DNA of 64,000 nucleotides, taken from Nitrospirota bacterium (GTDB taxonomy: Bacteria > Nitrospirota > Nitrospiria > Nitrospirales > Nitrospiraceae). The DNA lies in NCBI GenBank assembly GCA_004296885.1, contig SCVN01000007.1, positions 186,001 through 250,000 on the forward strand, in the 5' to 3' direction. Of the stretch, positions 8,083-19,041 are shown in pieces. The notes beneath the pieces were generated by a model, which saw only the letters and a list, made by a program, of their open reading frames with translations, was not told where the DNA came from and ran no database searches. Both the position numbers and the translations under genes were made by a program. How positions within the stretch are numbered: position 1 is the first letter of the stretch; every line of letters begins with the position of its first letter.

Positions 8083-9443
8083 CAGGCACCAGCCTTTCGG
8101 AGCCGGGCGGCAAAGAATCCATCCATCGAGAACCGATTCACCGCCGTCGACAAGTCGCCTTGTTGGGTCATCAACTCCAAGCCGCTTGCCGGCAGGACAG
8201 CCGCAACCGACTCCCTGCGGAACTCCGCGTGCTTGCTCAGGAATTGATGGATCACGTCGAGAGTCTCCTCCGGCTCTGTGGAGCAGGTACTATAGACCAA
8301 GCAACCGCCGGGCCGCAAGAGACGGCACGCCGATTCCAGAAGCAGCAGCTGCCGCTTCTGGTGGGCAGGAAGCATCTCGGCATGCTTCTGCCACTTTCCC
8401 TCCGGATGACGTCGCAAGACGCCCAGCCCGCTGCAGGGAGCATCCAGCAAGATACGATCGAACGGCCGAGCGGCCGTCGGGTTTCCACGCGTCACATCTC
8501 CTGGAAGCGGGATGACGATCCGGACCCCGAGCCTTGCACAATTCTCCTGAAGCCGCCGCAATCGGTCCGGGCTTTGGTCCATAGCCACCACGTCGCCCCG
8601 ATTCTCCATCAAAGCCGCCAGGGCCGTGGCCTTTCCTCCCGGCGCGGCACAGGCATCCAGAATCCGCTCACCAGGCTGCGGGGCCAGCAGTCCGGTCACC
8701 AACTGGGCCGCCTCGTCCTCGACGTAGAACAGCCCCTCGCCGAACTGGGGAATGTCGGTAATCGGCCCGCACTTATCCAGCACCAGGCCAAGCGGGCTGA
8801 CCGACGTCGGGGCAACCTGGTAGCCGCTCAGCCGCAGGGCGTCGGCCAAGGCCTCGCGGGTGGTTCGCAGGCTGTTGACCCTGATCGTCAACGGCGGAAT
8901 CGTCAGGGTGGCTTGGCAAAGTTGCTCCGCTTGGGCCAGGCCGAAGCGTGCCGCCCATCGCTCGGCGAGCCAGGCGGGACACGCATAGCGAACGGAGAGA
9001 AACGTTGCGGGCTCCTTGTCGTAATCGGGCCAAGCTGGGGCCGGCTCCCGGATCAAACTGCGGAGCACCGCGTTGGCAAAACCGGCCCATCGCGTTCCTA
9101 TTCCAGGCTGGGCTTTGACGAGAGCTACTGATTCGTTGACCGCGGCGGACTGAGGAATCCGGTCGAGATAGAGCAGTTGGTAGGCCGCCAGGCGCAGGGC
9201 CGCTTGCACAGGATGGGGCAGGCGCCGGATCGGTCGGTCCGCCACGTGATCAAGCCGCCAGTCGAGGGTCAGGCGATGCCGGAGCACCCCATAGACCAGT
9301 TCCACCGCGAGCGCCCGGTCGCGGGTATCCAGCGAGGCTCGGCTCACGCTCTGGTCGAGCGCATCGTCGGCATAGACGCGCGCGCGGTCGACGGCCAGCA
9401 GCGTTTCCAACGCCGCCGCTCTCGCCCCTTTCATCGGTTTCAT
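8082..9443 (-). CDS. rsmB: 16S rRNA (cytosine-967-C5)-methyltransferase
   Basis: Methylates C967 of 16S rRNA using S-adenosylmethionine. The first 150 or so residues form a NusB-like RNA-binding domain (RDRALAVELVYGVLRHR). The Rossmann methyltransferase follows, with the SAM loop LDACAAPGGKATALA, motif IV LDAPCSGLGVLRRHP and the catalytic cysteine motif VYSTCSTEPEE. At 453 residues it has the family's usual size. It overlaps fmt by 4 bases (ATGA), the same fmt-rsmB order known from many bacteria. Confidence 0.95.
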   Translation of the reverse strand: MKPMKGARAAALETLLAVDRARVYADDALDQSVSRASLDTRDRALAVELVYGVLRHRLTLDWRLDHVADRPIRRLPHPVQAALRLAAYQLLYLDRIPQSAAVNESVALVKAQPGIGTRWAGFANAVLRSLIREPAPAWPDYDKEPATFLSVRYACPAWLAERWAARFGLAQAEQLCQATLTIPPLTIRVNSLRTTREALADALRLSGYQVAPTSVSPLGLVLDKCGPITDIPQFGEGLFYVEDEAAQLVTGLLAPQPGERILDACAAPGGKATALAALMENRGDVVAMDQSPDRLRRLQENCARLGVRIVIPLPGDVTRGNPTAARPFDRILLDAPCSGLGVLRRHPEGKWQKHAEMLPAHQKRQLLLLESACRLLRPGGCLVYSTCSTEPEETLDVIHQFLSKHAEFRRESVAAVLPASGLELMTQQGDLSTAVNRFSMDGFFAARLRKAGA

Positions 9444-10408
9444 GAGGGCACAGTCGGTGGAGGAGATCCGAACCGGAGGCCCGGCTCAAGCGCATGACCG
9501 GCCAGGTATTGGGCCACGGACATCCGCCGGCTGTTGGCCGGCTGAACCTCCGTGACGCGCAACAGCCCCATGCCGGTTTGCACGAGCAGCGCATCTTTTC
9601 CGACGGCCACGATGTCGCCGGGAACGGACGACGGGCCGGCCCCTGAGGCAGCCGGCGCAACGGCCTCGGCCTTCCAGAGACTCCAGCGATCCTGATCAAG
9701 ATACGTATAGGCACCGGGCCAGGGCGACAACCCGCGCACCCGGTTGGCCATCGCAGCGGCCGGCAAGGTCCAGTCGAGCAATCCATCCTCCTTCTTCAGC
9801 AACGGCGCCATCGAGGCCCGGCTGGAGTCCTGTAGACAGGGAGTCAGGTTTCCCGCTTTGAGGCGACGGAGGGTTTCAATCAGCAGTCGCCCCCCGACCG
9901 CCGCCAGCTTGACCGACAGGGAGCCGGCCGTGTCGTCCGGGGCAATGGGCACCGGCTCCTGCAGCAGAATCGCGCCCGTATCCATCCCCTCGTCCATCAA
10001 CATGGTCGTGATCCCGGTTTCACGCTCCCCGTTGATGACGGCCCACTGGATCGGTCCGGCGCCGCGATACTTGGGCAGAAGCGACGCGTGGACATTGACG
10101 CAGCCTTTGGGGGGCAGATCGAGAATCATCTTGGGCAGAATGCGCCCGAACGCCGCCACCACAATCAGGTCCGGCTGCCAGGCCTTCAGCGCATCCAGAA
10201 AGACAGGGTCTTTCATTTTCAGCGGCTGCAGGATCGGAATCTGCGCGCGCTGGCCGACAAGCTTCACGGGAGACAGAGCCAGGGCCTGCCCTCGCCCCTT
10301 CGGGCGATCCGGCTGCGTCACCACCCCCACGACGTCGTCCGGCGAATGCAGCAGCGCGTCCAGCGACGGCACGGCGAACTCCGGCGTGCCCATGAAGACG
10401 ATACGCAT
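9440..10408 (-). CDS. fmt: Methionyl-tRNA formyltransferase
   Basis: Transfers a formyl group from 10-formyl-tetrahydrofolate to Met-tRNA-fMet. The 322 residues begin MRIVFMGTPEFAVPSLDAL and contain the catalytic segment NVHASLLPKYRGAGPIQWA and TGITTMLMDEGMDTG, followed by the C-terminal tRNA-binding OB domain. There is no ribosome binding site before the ATG, and a possible -10 box lies only 7 nt upstream, so a leaderless message is possible. It heads the operon fmt-rsmB-rpe-pheS-pheT and is transcribed away from initiator tRNA-fMet, its own substrate. No def gene is adjacent in this window. Confidence 0.97.
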   Translation of the reverse strand: MRIVFMGTPEFAVPSLDALLHSPDDVVGVVTQPDRPKGRGQALALSPVKLVGQRAQIPILQPLKMKDPVFLDALKAWQPDLIVVAAFGRILPKMILDLPPKGCVNVHASLLPKYRGAGPIQWAVINGERETGITTMLMDEGMDTGAILLQEPVPIAPDDTAGSLSVKLAAVGGRLLIETLRRLKAGNLTPCLQDSSRASMAPLLKKEDGLLDWTLPAAAMANRVRGLSPWPGAYTYLDQDRWSLWKAEAVAPAASGAGPSSVPGDIVAVGKDALLVQTGMGLLRVTEVQPANSRRMSVAQYLAGHALEPGLRFGSPPPTVPS

Positions 10409-10415
10409 GGGGCTG

Positions 10416-10443
10416 TGTTAACACGCCATCGGCGCGAAATCAA
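10416..10443 (-). promoter_or_regulatory. Putative fmt promoter, leaderless arrangement
   Basis: On the minus strand TTGATT (10438-10443) is followed after 16 bp by TTAACA (10416-10421), then 7 nt and the fmt ATG. A start site at the normal distance would fall on or next to the start codon. Weak match, read by eye. Confidence 0.35.
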
Positions 10444-10457
10444 CGACCGGCCCTACC

Positions 10458-10487
10458 TTGACTTCGCTTCAACCGCTTTGTTAGTAT
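10458..10487 (+). promoter_or_regulatory. Putative promoter of tRNA-fMet
   Basis: TTGACT (10458-10463), 18-bp spacer, TAGTAT (10482-10487). The mature tRNA begins 5 nt downstream at 10493, as expected for a tRNA promoter. The -10 and spacing resemble the tRNA-Val promoter. Confidence 0.55.
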
Positions 10488-10492
10488 CCGGC

Positions 10493-10569
<77 letters not shown>

Positions 10570-10646
10570 CCCTTCTCCCAATTCAATCAACAACTTCTCG
10601 CGGTCGGCTGGGTCTTCGGACGGACCCGCTAAGGGCTCACGAAAAC

Positions 10647-10688
10647 AAAAAGCCTGAGGCAGAAGAATTCTTCTGCCTCAGGCTTTTT
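10647..10688. terminator. Perfect palindromic bidirectional terminator
   Basis: A 42-bp perfect palindrome: a 16-bp stem GCCTGAGGCAGAAGAA and its complement, flanked by A5 on the left and T5 on the right. Either strand therefore reads as a strong hairpin followed by a U run. It separates tRNA-fMet from the convergent icd gene. Confidence 0.9.
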
Positions 10689-10722
10689 CGAAAACGTCAC
10701 AGACCTGTCGCGATTCGTTCCT

Positions 10723-12996
<2,274 letters not shown>

Positions 12997-12998
12997 TT

Positions 12999-13028
12999 AG
13001 GATAATGGATTCTCCGTTTTCTTGTCAA
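12999..13028 (-). promoter_or_regulatory. Putative icd promoter
   Basis: Minus strand: perfect TTGACA (13023-13028), 18-bp spacer, TATCCT (12999-13004). The start site would be near 12992, giving a leader of roughly 40 nt with a GGGGA ribosome binding site. The peroxiredoxin gene near 61.5 kb has the same TATCCT -10 and spacing. Confidence 0.55.
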
Positions 13029-13415
13029 CATGCAGACGTGCCGACAGGTTTCATGCCCATCCGCCTAAACAGCACTGCTGGCGCGGCGTTTATGGCGATT
13101 CATGGCGTAAACAATTGAATGCCCCACGCATCCGGCAGGCCTCCCGGACTTGACCGGGAAGAGCCGACGCACCCTGGCAAGCTCGTGATCGCTCACGCGG
13201 CGGTGCTCTCACCAGGGCGCACCTTCACCGGCAGGATTGCGGCGGCCGCTCCTTGACATTCCAACCCTGGAGTGTCTGCTTAGGGGTAAGGTCGGCCTGT
13301 ACTCGACGTAGCCTGAGGCATCGAACGGCGAGTGGGGGATTGCGAACGCCGGCGCGAAACCGGTTCCGGTCAAAGGCCTGCGAAGAGAAGCGGACTCCGG
13401 TTTTCCAGAACCTGA
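13029..13415. other. Intergenic region with hairpin and possible relic repeat
   Basis: No convincing gene on either strand. TCCCGG-ACTTGA-CCGGGA (13143-13160) forms a six-pair hairpin without a U run. TGAGGCATCGAACGGCGAG (13314-13332), followed by GAACGCCGGC, resembles one arm of the palindromic element at 60683-60801, which contains TGAGGCATCGAGCGACGCGAG and GAACGCCG. This could be a decayed copy of that element. Confidence 0.35.
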
Positions 13416-14120
13416 TCAATCCTTCAACAAGAACGACATCTTTACGCCCGCGACTTCCAGCAGATCCCCGTCTTTCAGATCGGCCCGGCCGTGAATCGGC
13501 GTACCGTTGACCAGGACCTTCTTGCCGTCTTCCGAGAGGCTGATGTTGTAGCCGTCCGGCCGGCGGCTGATCATGGCCGCCACCTTCGGGGCAAACCAGC
13601 CGGTGAGCTTGACCGTGGCGCCGTCCTGCGACCCGATCAGCACGATCCGGCCGGTGAGCTGGTACTCCTTTTTATCCGTGCCGCCTGAGAGGACCTGCAA
13701 GACCCCGAACCGTTCCTTGGGTTTGGGCTGCGTGGTCTGCTCGGCTTTGAGCAATTCCCGCTGCCGCTGCGTATCCAGGATCATCGTCTTGTCCGTGTCC
13801 ACGGCCGGCGCGGGCGGCGGCGCCATGCCCTTCGCCTCGTCTTCATAGAGCAGCACGTGCTTGCCGATCGTGACCCGGTCCCCGTCCTTCAACTGGCGCT
13901 TGTCGATCTTCTTCTCATTGACGAAGGTGCCGTTGGTGCTGCCCAGGTCTTCGAGAAAATAGACCGCCTGCACGCGGGACAGCTTGGCATGGTGCCCGGA
14001 CACGGCCGGATTGTCGATGACCACGTCGTTGTCGGGCTTCCGGCCGATCGTGAGTTGTTCGCGATCCAGCGGCACGTCTTTGATCACCGCCTCGTTGAAC
14101 TTCACAATGATCTTTGGCAT
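13416..14120 (-). CDS. Double FHA-domain protein
   Basis: A 234-residue cytoplasmic protein. Residues 1-95 form a clear FHA domain with the phosphothreonine-binding pattern: LTIGRKPDNDVVIDNPAVSG (GR..., S-x-x-H as SGHHAKL) and LGSTNGTFVN. A second, more diverged FHA-like domain occupies about 145-234 (YQLTGRIVLIGSQDGATVKL, KKVLVNGTPIHGRADLKDGD). A linker of about 45 residues holds a threonine within DTDKTMIL, the sort of site a Ser/Thr kinase could phosphorylate. Downstream of a PP2C phosphatase and a Ser/Thr kinase, it is the likely phosphothreonine reader of that module. Confidence 0.9.
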   Translation of the reverse strand: MPKIIVKFNEAVIKDVPLDREQLTIGRKPDNDVVIDNPAVSGHHAKLSRVQAVYFLEDLGSTNGTFVNEKKIDKRQLKDGDRVTIGKHVLLYEDEAKGMAPPPAPAVDTDKTMILDTQRQRELLKAEQTTQPKPKERFGVLQVLSGGTDKKEYQLTGRIVLIGSQDGATVKLTGWFAPKVAAMISRRPDGYNISLSEDGKKVLVNGTPIHGRADLKDGDLLEVAGVKMSFLLKD

Positions 14121-14165
14121 ACCCTCTTCACCTCACCTGGCCCCATGAACGTGTGACGCCATCCG

Positions 14166-14963
14166 TCATCCCCAGACCCGATGCCAGAGCCCCCGCAACC
14201 CGCTTTCACGCAGGGCGATCAGCACGACGGTCGTATTATCCTCTCCTCCCGCGGCATTAGCCAGCGCCACCAACCGTTCGGCCGCGGCCTGCGGCGTCGC
14301 CCCGTTACGCACCTCCTGCAAAATCTCATCCGGTTTGACCCCCCGTGTCAACCCGTCCGAGCAGAGCAGCAGCACATCGTGCACCCCCAGGGGCAGCTCG
14401 TCGAGCGCGACCTCCACCGTTTCCTCGACGCCCAGGGCCCGCGTGACGATGTTCTTCTGAGGCGACCGCTCGGCCTCCTCCTCGGTCAGCAAGCCGCGAC
14501 GGACCTGTTCCGCCACCAGCGAATGGTCTTCGGTCAGGGGCTGGATGCCGCCGCCGCGGATCAAATACAGCCGGCTGTCCCCGATGTGCGCGACGGACAG
14601 CAGTTGCCCCGTGATCAGCGCGGCCACCACGGTCGTCCCCATGCCGGCCTGCTCGGACTGGCTCTGCGCCGCCCCGTGCACCACTTGATTGGCCAAACGA
14701 AGCGCGCTCGCCAGCCGGTTGGTCTGCGGCGAGAAGCTGGCATCCATCGGCCCGATCATCGGCAACGACGCATTCTGTCTGGCGTCACGGATATGCTGTT
14801 GGATCACTTCCACCGCGAGACGACTCGCCACCTCCCCCGCGTTGCGCCCGCCCATGCCGTCACAGACCAGGTAAAGGCCCAGTTCGGGAGCGGTACAAAA
14901 ACTATCCTCGTTATGGCCCCGCTTGAGGCCGACGTCCGTCTTAGCTCCGAACCGACTTTCCAT
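14166..14963 (-). CDS. PP2C-family Ser/Thr protein phosphatase
   Basis: A 265-residue metal-dependent phosphatase. PPM-family motifs appear in order: KRGHNEDSF (metal Asp), LVCDGMGGRNAGEVAS, the central TTVVAALI and VAHIGDSRLYLIR, TEDHSLVAEQ, and near the C terminus LLCSDGLT and GGEDNTTVVLI. It has no membrane segment. It lies 45 bp before the FHA gene and 40 bp after the kinase gene, the arrangement of kinase-phosphatase-reader sets, so its substrate is probably the neighbouring kinase or FHA protein (inference). Confidence 0.93.
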   Translation of the reverse strand: MESRFGAKTDVGLKRGHNEDSFCTAPELGLYLVCDGMGGRNAGEVASRLAVEVIQQHIRDARQNASLPMIGPMDASFSPQTNRLASALRLANQVVHGAAQSQSEQAGMGTTVVAALITGQLLSVAHIGDSRLYLIRGGGIQPLTEDHSLVAEQVRRGLLTEEEAERSPQKNIVTRALGVEETVEVALDELPLGVHDVLLLCSDGLTRGVKPDEILQEVRNGATPQAAAERLVALANAAGGEDNTTVVLIALRESGLRGLWHRVWG

Positions 14964-15002
14964 GGCTGCCGCCTATCCGATCCTCTCGCGCGTGCGCCCG
15001 TG

Positions 15003-17576
15003 CTAGAGCCCCTGGAGGCACCCCCGTATATCTCGGGCCATCTCACTCCCACGCTGGTACCGCAAAGTAACGTCCTTTTGCAAGGCCCGGTCGATCACCG
15101 CCTGACAGGAAGCCGGCAAGTCGGGCCGGATCTTGGCCGGCGACTGGTGGGGCTGATTCGCGATCTGGAACAGGAGGGTGGCCACGCTGTCGGCTTGGAA
15201 CGGCTTTTCGCCGGTCAGCAACTCGAACAGGACCACTCCCAACGAGAACAAGTCGGACCGGCCGTCCACCTTGGTGCCGGCCAGCTGCTCCGGAGACATG
15301 TAATTGGGCGTGCCCAGCACCACGCCGGTCTGGGTCTTGGAGGAGGCCGCGATCCGCGCAATGCCGAAGTCGGTCACTTTCGGCGTCCCGTCCTTCATCA
15401 GCATGATGTTCGCGGGTTTGATGTCCCGATGCACGATCCCCTGATGGTGCGCATAGTCCAGCGCATCCGCCACTTTGGCTACGATCTCCAGGGTGCGCGG
15501 CAGCGGCAGCAGATTGTCCTTCCGGCAATGGTCCTTCAGATCCGTCCCCTCCAGGACCTCCATGGCGATGAAGCCCAGCTCCTGCTCCTCGCCCGCATCG
15601 TAAATCGTAACGATGTTCGGATGGGAGAGCCGGCCGGCCGATTCGGCCTCACGGAAGAACCGCTCCTTGACCTCGGCCAACTGCTCCGTCTCCACTTCGT
15701 CCAGACGCATGGTCTTGATCGCGACGGACCGCTGGATCTTGGGGTCCTTGCCGAGATAGACGACGCCCATGGCGCCGCGGCCCAACTCTCTGACAACCTC
15801 GTACCGGCCCAACGTCGGCTTAACCCCGCTTCCCTCCAGGATGACGGTCCCTTCGGCCCCGCCTTTCTTGAGGCCGCCCGATCCGAAGATCATGGTCTCG
15901 CCTGCCTCTTTCAGACGCCGCCTGCGCTCCTCGACGTCTTTGAACCGGCGATCCTTGGTCTGAATGTGCTCGTAGACGGCCACGGCCTTATTGAACATGC
16001 GCTTGCGTTCGAAGTCGAGGGCGAGGTTGTAGAGGAGCCCCATCACGGCCTCGTCCAGCGGGCACTTGCGGAATTTTTCGAAGGCCAGGTCCAGCATGCC
16101 CTGCCCTTGGAACGAGAGACCCAGCGTTTTATTGCTTTCGATGCTGTCCGCTTCCGCCAGTTCCTGCCGCCGTTCGCTGAGCAGGAAGCGTGTGGCGACG
16201 ACGCCCGCATAGCCCAGACCCAACAACAGGCAAGCCGGCAGGACGGAGACCACAGCACCGGACATCGCAAAGAGCGCCGCGGCTGTGCCGGCAAGAATTA
16301 GGATTGCGGCTCCGGTCGCGATGCCGCCCCACCTGACGCTCAGCCGCGGCAAGCCCGCGACGAGAACCGCGCCGGACAACAGCAGGGCCAAGAGTTCGAA
16401 CGGACCGGCCCACACAGGGACGGAGATGAAGCGCTGATCCAGAAGGTTTTGCGCCACGCTGGCCACCACCTCGATGCCGGGGACCGAGGCCGAGAACGGC
16501 GTGACGTGGCGGTCGGCCAGGCCATCCGCCACGGGGCCCAGCAGAACCAGCTTGTTGCGGAACGTCCCCGGCAGGGCCTCTCCCGAGAGGACCGCATGCG
16601 CCGGGACGGTCTTGAAGACATGGTCCGCGCGGGCGAAGCCGACCGGCAGCCGCAGCCAGGGGTCCGTGGGAATCTGGAGCGGGCCGAGCGACACCTGGCC
16701 GCCCAGCTGCACCTGTACCTTGCCGGGTGGGACGTTCAAAAATGCGCCGACCGCCCGCAGGGCGAACGAGGGGAAGACGTGCCCGTGGTATTCTACCAAC
16801 AGCGGCTCGCGGCGCACCACGCCGTCTTCGTCCGGGTGCAGATTGACGTGGCCGACGGCCATCCCTTCGTGCTGAAAGATCGGGAGAGGCGGCGTGAGCC
16901 GCCGGGCCTCGGTCGGCGGGAAGACGTTCCGGTCCTGCGGATTGCCGATGGCGTCCATGGCATTGGCCAGAATCGGCGCCGGGGGATCGTTGGCCTCCGC
17001 GCCCAGCGGGGGGCCGATCTCGAACACCATCGGCAGCACCACCTGGGGCGCCCGGTCGAGCGAGGCGGCCAGCTTGGCATCGTGGTCCAGACGGGTTTCG
17101 GCCTCGGTCAGATCTTGCAGCAGCGCGGTGTATATCTCCTGCGCCCGAAGATCCGCCTCGGCCGGTTTCTTGGCCGCCTCCAACTCCGACGCCACGGCCT
17201 GGGCTTGCAGCGCCAGCTCTTTTTTGAGCCCGCGTATTTCCTGCAAGCCTTGCGTCTGGTCCGGTTCGGACAGGGCAAAATCCACGCCGATCACCGTAGC
17301 GCCGCTTTCGCGCAGAATGTCGATCAGCTCTCCCATGGTGGATCGGGGCCAGGGCCAGCGACCGACCCGCGTCAGGCTGTCGTCGTCGACGCCGACGATC
17401 ACGATCTGGTCCGACGGTTGCGCGGATGCACGCAAGGGGAGACGCAGGTCGTAGGTGAGATAGTCGAGGTTGCGCAGGACCGACCAGTCGGCCAGGTAGC
17501 CGACGACGAACAGGAGGGTGAGGACCCCTCCGATGACCCGCTCGGAGAGCAGGTGTTTGGACGATGCGACGCTCAT
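15003..17576 (-). CDS. CHASE2-domain transmembrane Ser/Thr protein kinase
   Basis: An 857-residue receptor-type kinase. A first membrane helix (VIGGVLTLLFVVGYL, about 15-30) leads into a periplasmic CHASE2 sensor with DYLTYDLRLPLRA and VIVGVDDDSLTRVGRWPW near its start and a coiled-coil insertion (about 95-150). Three membrane helices follow (about 380-455), then a TPR-like linker and a C-terminal kinase of about 270 residues: GRGAMGVVYLG, VAIKTM, HRDIKPANIM, DFGIAR and GTPNYMSPEQ are intact. The start is the ATG at 17576 with GGATGAGG upstream; an in-frame TTG at 17603 is less likely. Neighbours are a PP2C phosphatase, an FHA protein and a murein hydrolase, which suggests envelope sensing. 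Confidence 0.93.
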   Translation of the reverse strand: MSVASSKHLLSERVIGGVLTLLFVVGYLADWSVLRNLDYLTYDLRLPLRASAQPSDQIVIVGVDDDSLTRVGRWPWPRSTMGELIDILRESGATVIGVDFALSEPDQTQGLQEIRGLKKELALQAQAVASELEAAKKPAEADLRAQEIYTALLQDLTEAETRLDHDAKLAASLDRAPQVVLPMVFEIGPPLGAEANDPPAPILANAMDAIGNPQDRNVFPPTEARRLTPPLPIFQHEGMAVGHVNLHPDEDGVVRREPLLVEYHGHVFPSFALRAVGAFLNVPPGKVQVQLGGQVSLGPLQIPTDPWLRLPVGFARADHVFKTVPAHAVLSGEALPGTFRNKLVLLGPVADGLADRHVTPFSASVPGIEVVASVAQNLLDQRFISVPVWAGPFELLALLLSGAVLVAGLPRLSVRWGGIATGAAILILAGTAAALFAMSGAVVSVLPACLLLGLGYAGVVATRFLLSERRQELAEADSIESNKTLGLSFQGQGMLDLAFEKFRKCPLDEAVMGLLYNLALDFERKRMFNKAVAVYEHIQTKDRRFKDVEERRRRLKEAGETMIFGSGGLKKGGAEGTVILEGSGVKPTLGRYEVVRELGRGAMGVVYLGKDPKIQRSVAIKTMRLDEVETEQLAEVKERFFREAESAGRLSHPNIVTIYDAGEEQELGFIAMEVLEGTDLKDHCRKDNLLPLPRTLEIVAKVADALDYAHHQGIVHRDIKPANIMLMKDGTPKVTDFGIARIAASSKTQTGVVLGTPNYMSPEQLAGTKVDGRSDLFSLGVVLFELLTGEKPFQADSVATLLFQIANQPHQSPAKIRPDLPASCQAVIDRALQKDVTLRYQRGSEMARDIRGCLQGL

Positions 17577-17681
17577 GGCCTCATCCAAGACTGGCCGTGG
17601 CAAGTCCAGCCAGAGTAGTCAAACGGCCCATGCAAGTCAAATAAAGCGCGAAGTTACAGGAGGCGAGAAAGACTGGGCCGG

Positions 17682-19013
17682 TTACGGTCGCCCAAGAGGT
17701 TGAACCGGAGCCTGAGGTTGGGCCGGCGGAAGGTCGGCATAGAGTTCCATCCGATCCCGCACTTGCCTGAGGTAGAGCCTGGTATCCTCCGGAGCCCGCT
17801 GCGCCAGGAGGCTGAGCACTTGCGTGTCGGTCAGGTCCTGGATCCGCACTTGCTTGAGCACCTTGTTCTGGACGTTGGCCGGCCCCCATTTATAGGCGCA
17901 GATCAAGAGGGAGGTTTGCTTGTCCCCGGCCTCCAATCCCCCGACAAGCTGCTTCCGCAGGAGACGCAAATAGGCGGCACCCAACTCGACGTTGTGGGCC
18001 GGGTCCAGGAGATACTCATCGTCCAGCACCCGATCTTCTTTGTAGAGAAAGTTGTAGGCGTCCCGCGCCGCCGCGCGGGGCACCAACTGCATCAGCCCGT
18101 AGGTCGGCGAGGGGGACTGGGCCCGGGGATTGAAAAACGATTCCGTATGGATCACCGCATAGAGCAAGCGCGGATCGAGGCCGTGTTGTTTTGCGTACGG
18201 CGGCACCACGTCCTGATATTGCAAGGCGCGCCGCTTGATGTGGTCGGGGGTCATCGCGATCTTGGCCGTGATCTTCACGCGCGCGACCCCATCCCGCGAT
18301 TCCACCGGCTTCTGCTCGACCACCGCGGCGGGCAGAACCTCGTCCTGCACGTAGGCCTTAACGGTCTGCCGATCGACCGGCTTCCCCTCGCGGGTCACAA
18401 CTTGGCCGGCCAGCGCCATACGGCCAGGCGCAGCTTCCTGGTCGAAGACCCGCTCGAACTGGTGGAGGAGCCGGGTCCAGGACGCGGGCAAGGCGGTCAG
18501 CCGCATCTGCGCCTGGTCCGGGAGCGGCGCCAGCAACGCCGGCACCGCCCGCAACCCATCCAGAGTCAGGCCGACTTTGGTCAGGGACAAGAACCAGGCC
18601 GGCTGCACGGCGCTGACTTCGGCGAGAGGCACGAGCGCCACGACCTCGACCGTCCCCTGCTCGAAATCCACGATGCTGCGGGCCTCATGCGTCTGGGAAT
18701 AGTCCACCCAATCCTTCGGGGTGGACCGCAACGCCCGGTCCCACTTCTGCTCGATGGTCTGCTTGGTCTGATCCCAGCGGGCCTCGATCTCCCGTTCCCG
18801 TTGCTTCCACTGAGTCTCCATGGCCTGCCGCTTGCCCCGATACTCCTCGTGGAGGCCGCGGAGCGCATCCTCTCCCTGCTGCTGCCGCTCTTGAAACCGC
18901 CGGTCGATTTCCTGAAACGGGTCGGCGGCACGGACAGGGCCTGGAGCCAGCTCCCCCGCCGTGATCCCCATGATGACTCCGATCGCCAGCATCCGCCGCC
19001 ACAATTGTGTCAT
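17682..19013 (-). CDS. MltC-like membrane-bound lytic murein transglycosylase
   Basis: Cleaves peptidoglycan glycan strands. The 443-residue protein has a cleavable Sec signal (RRMLAIGVIMGI...VRA-ADP) without a lipobox, a long charged coiled coil (about 32-95), an MltC-type N-terminal domain (YSQTHEARSIVDFEQGTVEVVAL) and a C-terminal SLT domain (about 275-430). The catalytic Glu lies in YAVIHTESFFNPRAQSP, followed by YGLMQLVPRAAARDAY and LDPAHNVELGAAYLRLL. It ends with a proline-rich tail. Directly upstream of the CHASE2 kinase gene (105-bp gap) and downstream of a coiled-coil protein, it is likely in the same transcription unit. Confidence 0.92.
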   Translation of the reverse strand: MTQLWRRMLAIGVIMGITAGELAPGPVRAADPFQEIDRRFQERQQQGEDALRGLHEEYRGKRQAMETQWKQREREIEARWDQTKQTIEQKWDRALRSTPKDWVDYSQTHEARSIVDFEQGTVEVVALVPLAEVSAVQPAWFLSLTKVGLTLDGLRAVPALLAPLPDQAQMRLTALPASWTRLLHQFERVFDQEAAPGRMALAGQVVTREGKPVDRQTVKAYVQDEVLPAAVVEQKPVESRDGVARVKITAKIAMTPDHIKRRALQYQDVVPPYAKQHGLDPRLLYAVIHTESFFNPRAQSPSPTYGLMQLVPRAAARDAYNFLYKEDRVLDDEYLLDPAHNVELGAAYLRLLRKQLVGGLEAGDKQTSLLICAYKWGPANVQNKVLKQVRIQDLTDTQVLSLLAQRAPEDTRLYLRQVRDRMELYADLPPAQPQAPVQPLGRP

Positions 19014-19041
19014 CGCATACTCCCCGCGTACCGGGCCTCGC

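Noticed and set aside
14181-16301. A 706-codon open frame on the plus strand over the PP2C and kinase genes
   Set aside because: It lies antisense to two proteins with full catalytic motifs. Its own translation is low-complexity Arg/Gln/His-rich without domains, as expected of GC-rich shadow frames.
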